A stretch of 30,832 nucleotides of DNA from Bacillota bacterium (GTDB taxonomy: Bacteria > Bacillota > Clostridia > Oscillospirales > Ruminococcaceae): positions 1 to 30,832 of the forward strand of contig JAEZVA010000015.1 in NCBI GenBank assembly GCA_023443315.1, in the 5' to 3' direction. Position 1 is the stretch's first letter, and the number at the start of each line of letters is the position of its first letter. The notes below the pieces were generated by a model, which did no database searches, had not been told where the DNA came from, and worked only from the letters and a program-made list of their open reading frames with translations. This document shows, piece after piece, positions 30,460 to 30,832 of this stretch. The translations under genes and the position numbers were made by a program.

Positions 30460-30832
30460 ATGGGTCTTACAAACAGCGCCGTGGGCATCAAGGCCGTGGA
30501 CTCGGGGCTTGTGATAAAAAGGCAGTCTGCGGATGACCTTGTGATTGCGATTGCAGGCAACCCGAACGTCGGCAAAAGCACGGTGTTTAACAGCTTAACG
30601 GGCATGAACCAACATACCGGCAACTGGCCGGGCAAAACCGTGACAAACGCGCAAGGGTTTTGCGAAACGCGGGGCCACAGCTATGTGATGGTGGATATCC
30701 CCGGTACCTATTCGCTGATGGCGCACTCCGCCGAGGAGGAGGTTGCCCGCAACTTCATCTGCTTTGGCGAGCCGGATGCCGTTATTGTCGTGTGCGACGC
30801 AACCTGCTTAGAGCGTAACCTCAACCTTGTTT
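30460..30832 (+). CDS. feoB: Ferrous iron transport protein B, N-terminal part (3' end outside window)
   Basis: FeoB is the inner-membrane ferrous iron transporter with an N-terminal GTPase domain; only the first 124 residues are here. G1 is AIAGNPNVGKSTVFN (about 30-44), the switch-I Thr is in NWPGKTVTNAQG, G3 is VDIPGTYSL, and ERNLNLV comes later, all typical. About 25 residues precede the G domain, more than the ten or fewer in many FeoB proteins. ATG 30460 follows AGGAGG (30445-30450) by 9 bases. The gene runs off the right edge. Confidence 0.96.
   Translation, partial: MGLTNSAVGIKAVDSGLVIKRQSADDLVIAIAGNPNVGKSTVFNSLTGMNQHTGNWPGKTVTNAQGFCETRGHSYVMVDIPGTYSLMAHSAEEEVARNFICFGEPDAVIVVCDATCLERNLNLV

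Noticed and set aside
1..30832. tRNA genes, rRNA genes, CRISPR arrays, insertion sequences or phage genes
   Set aside because: I looked for these in the intergenic gaps by eye and found no clover-leaf with TTCGA-type arm, no transposase, integrase or repeated spacer pattern. A short ncRNA could still be missed.

Overview
The window looks like a chromosomal segment of an anaerobic, low-to-mid GC Gram-positive bacterium of the class Clostridia. The support is formate-tetrahydrofolate ligase, acetate kinase, FeoAB, cytoplasmic-membrane lipoproteins, a cell-wall amidase fused to a GHL10 domain, strong AGGAGG-type ribosome binding sites and many GTG/TTG starts. Oscillospiraceae or a related family is my best guess; this is inference, as I ran no search. 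Most of the window is ordinary core genome. There is no CRISPR array, rRNA, tRNA, transposase or phage gene that I can see.

Layout. 1-2640 (+): the 3' end of fhs, then tsaE, tsaB and upp, closed by a perfect 13-bp terminator; upp may also be read from a promoter inside tsaB. 2834-3238 (+) is a small anchored protein of unknown function. 3329-5529 (-): tmcAL followed by a galactose-mutarotase-fold protein. 5886-7088 (+): ackA, with a promoter and a short terminator-like hairpin in its long leader. 7163-8710 (-): a large XRE-type regulator with an unassigned C-terminal part, facing away from the next block.

9040-14696 (+) is the accessory-looking block and the best candidate for an undescribed system. 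Six tightly packed genes encode a small PH-like protein, a zinc-ribbon/PH-like protein, a multi-span membrane protein with a proline-rich linker and C-terminal zinc ribbon, a zinc-ribbon single-span protein with an extracytoplasmic beta domain, a two-span PH-like protein, and a 786-residue protein with two zinc ribbons, one membrane span and a large outer part. Four of the six carry zinc ribbons on what should be the cytoplasmic side. A nested inverted repeat lies between this block and the divergent XRE gene. I propose a membrane-bound zinc-ribbon complex controlled by the XRE protein; its function is unknown.

14866-16050 (+) is an MFS transporter with its own near-consensus promoter. 16187-18792 (-) is a fumC-malic enzyme operon (fumarate to malate to pyruvate) with a clear promoter. 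18917-19535 (-) is a two-gene small XRE regulator/membrane protein unit with overlapping genes and palindromes at its promoter. 19721-22645 (-) is the secreted GHL10-amidase fusion. 22912-23514 (+) is a lipoprotein. 23577-24564 (-) holds a Mn-type superoxide dismutase and a small GNAT acetyltransferase. 24738-28008 (-) runs from a DUF6106-like membrane protein through acpS and nnr to a lipoprotein. 28380-29513 (+) is a RodA/FtsW-family protein. 29664-30832 holds a DtxR/MntR-type regulator divergent from feoA and feoB, with feoB cut by the window edge.
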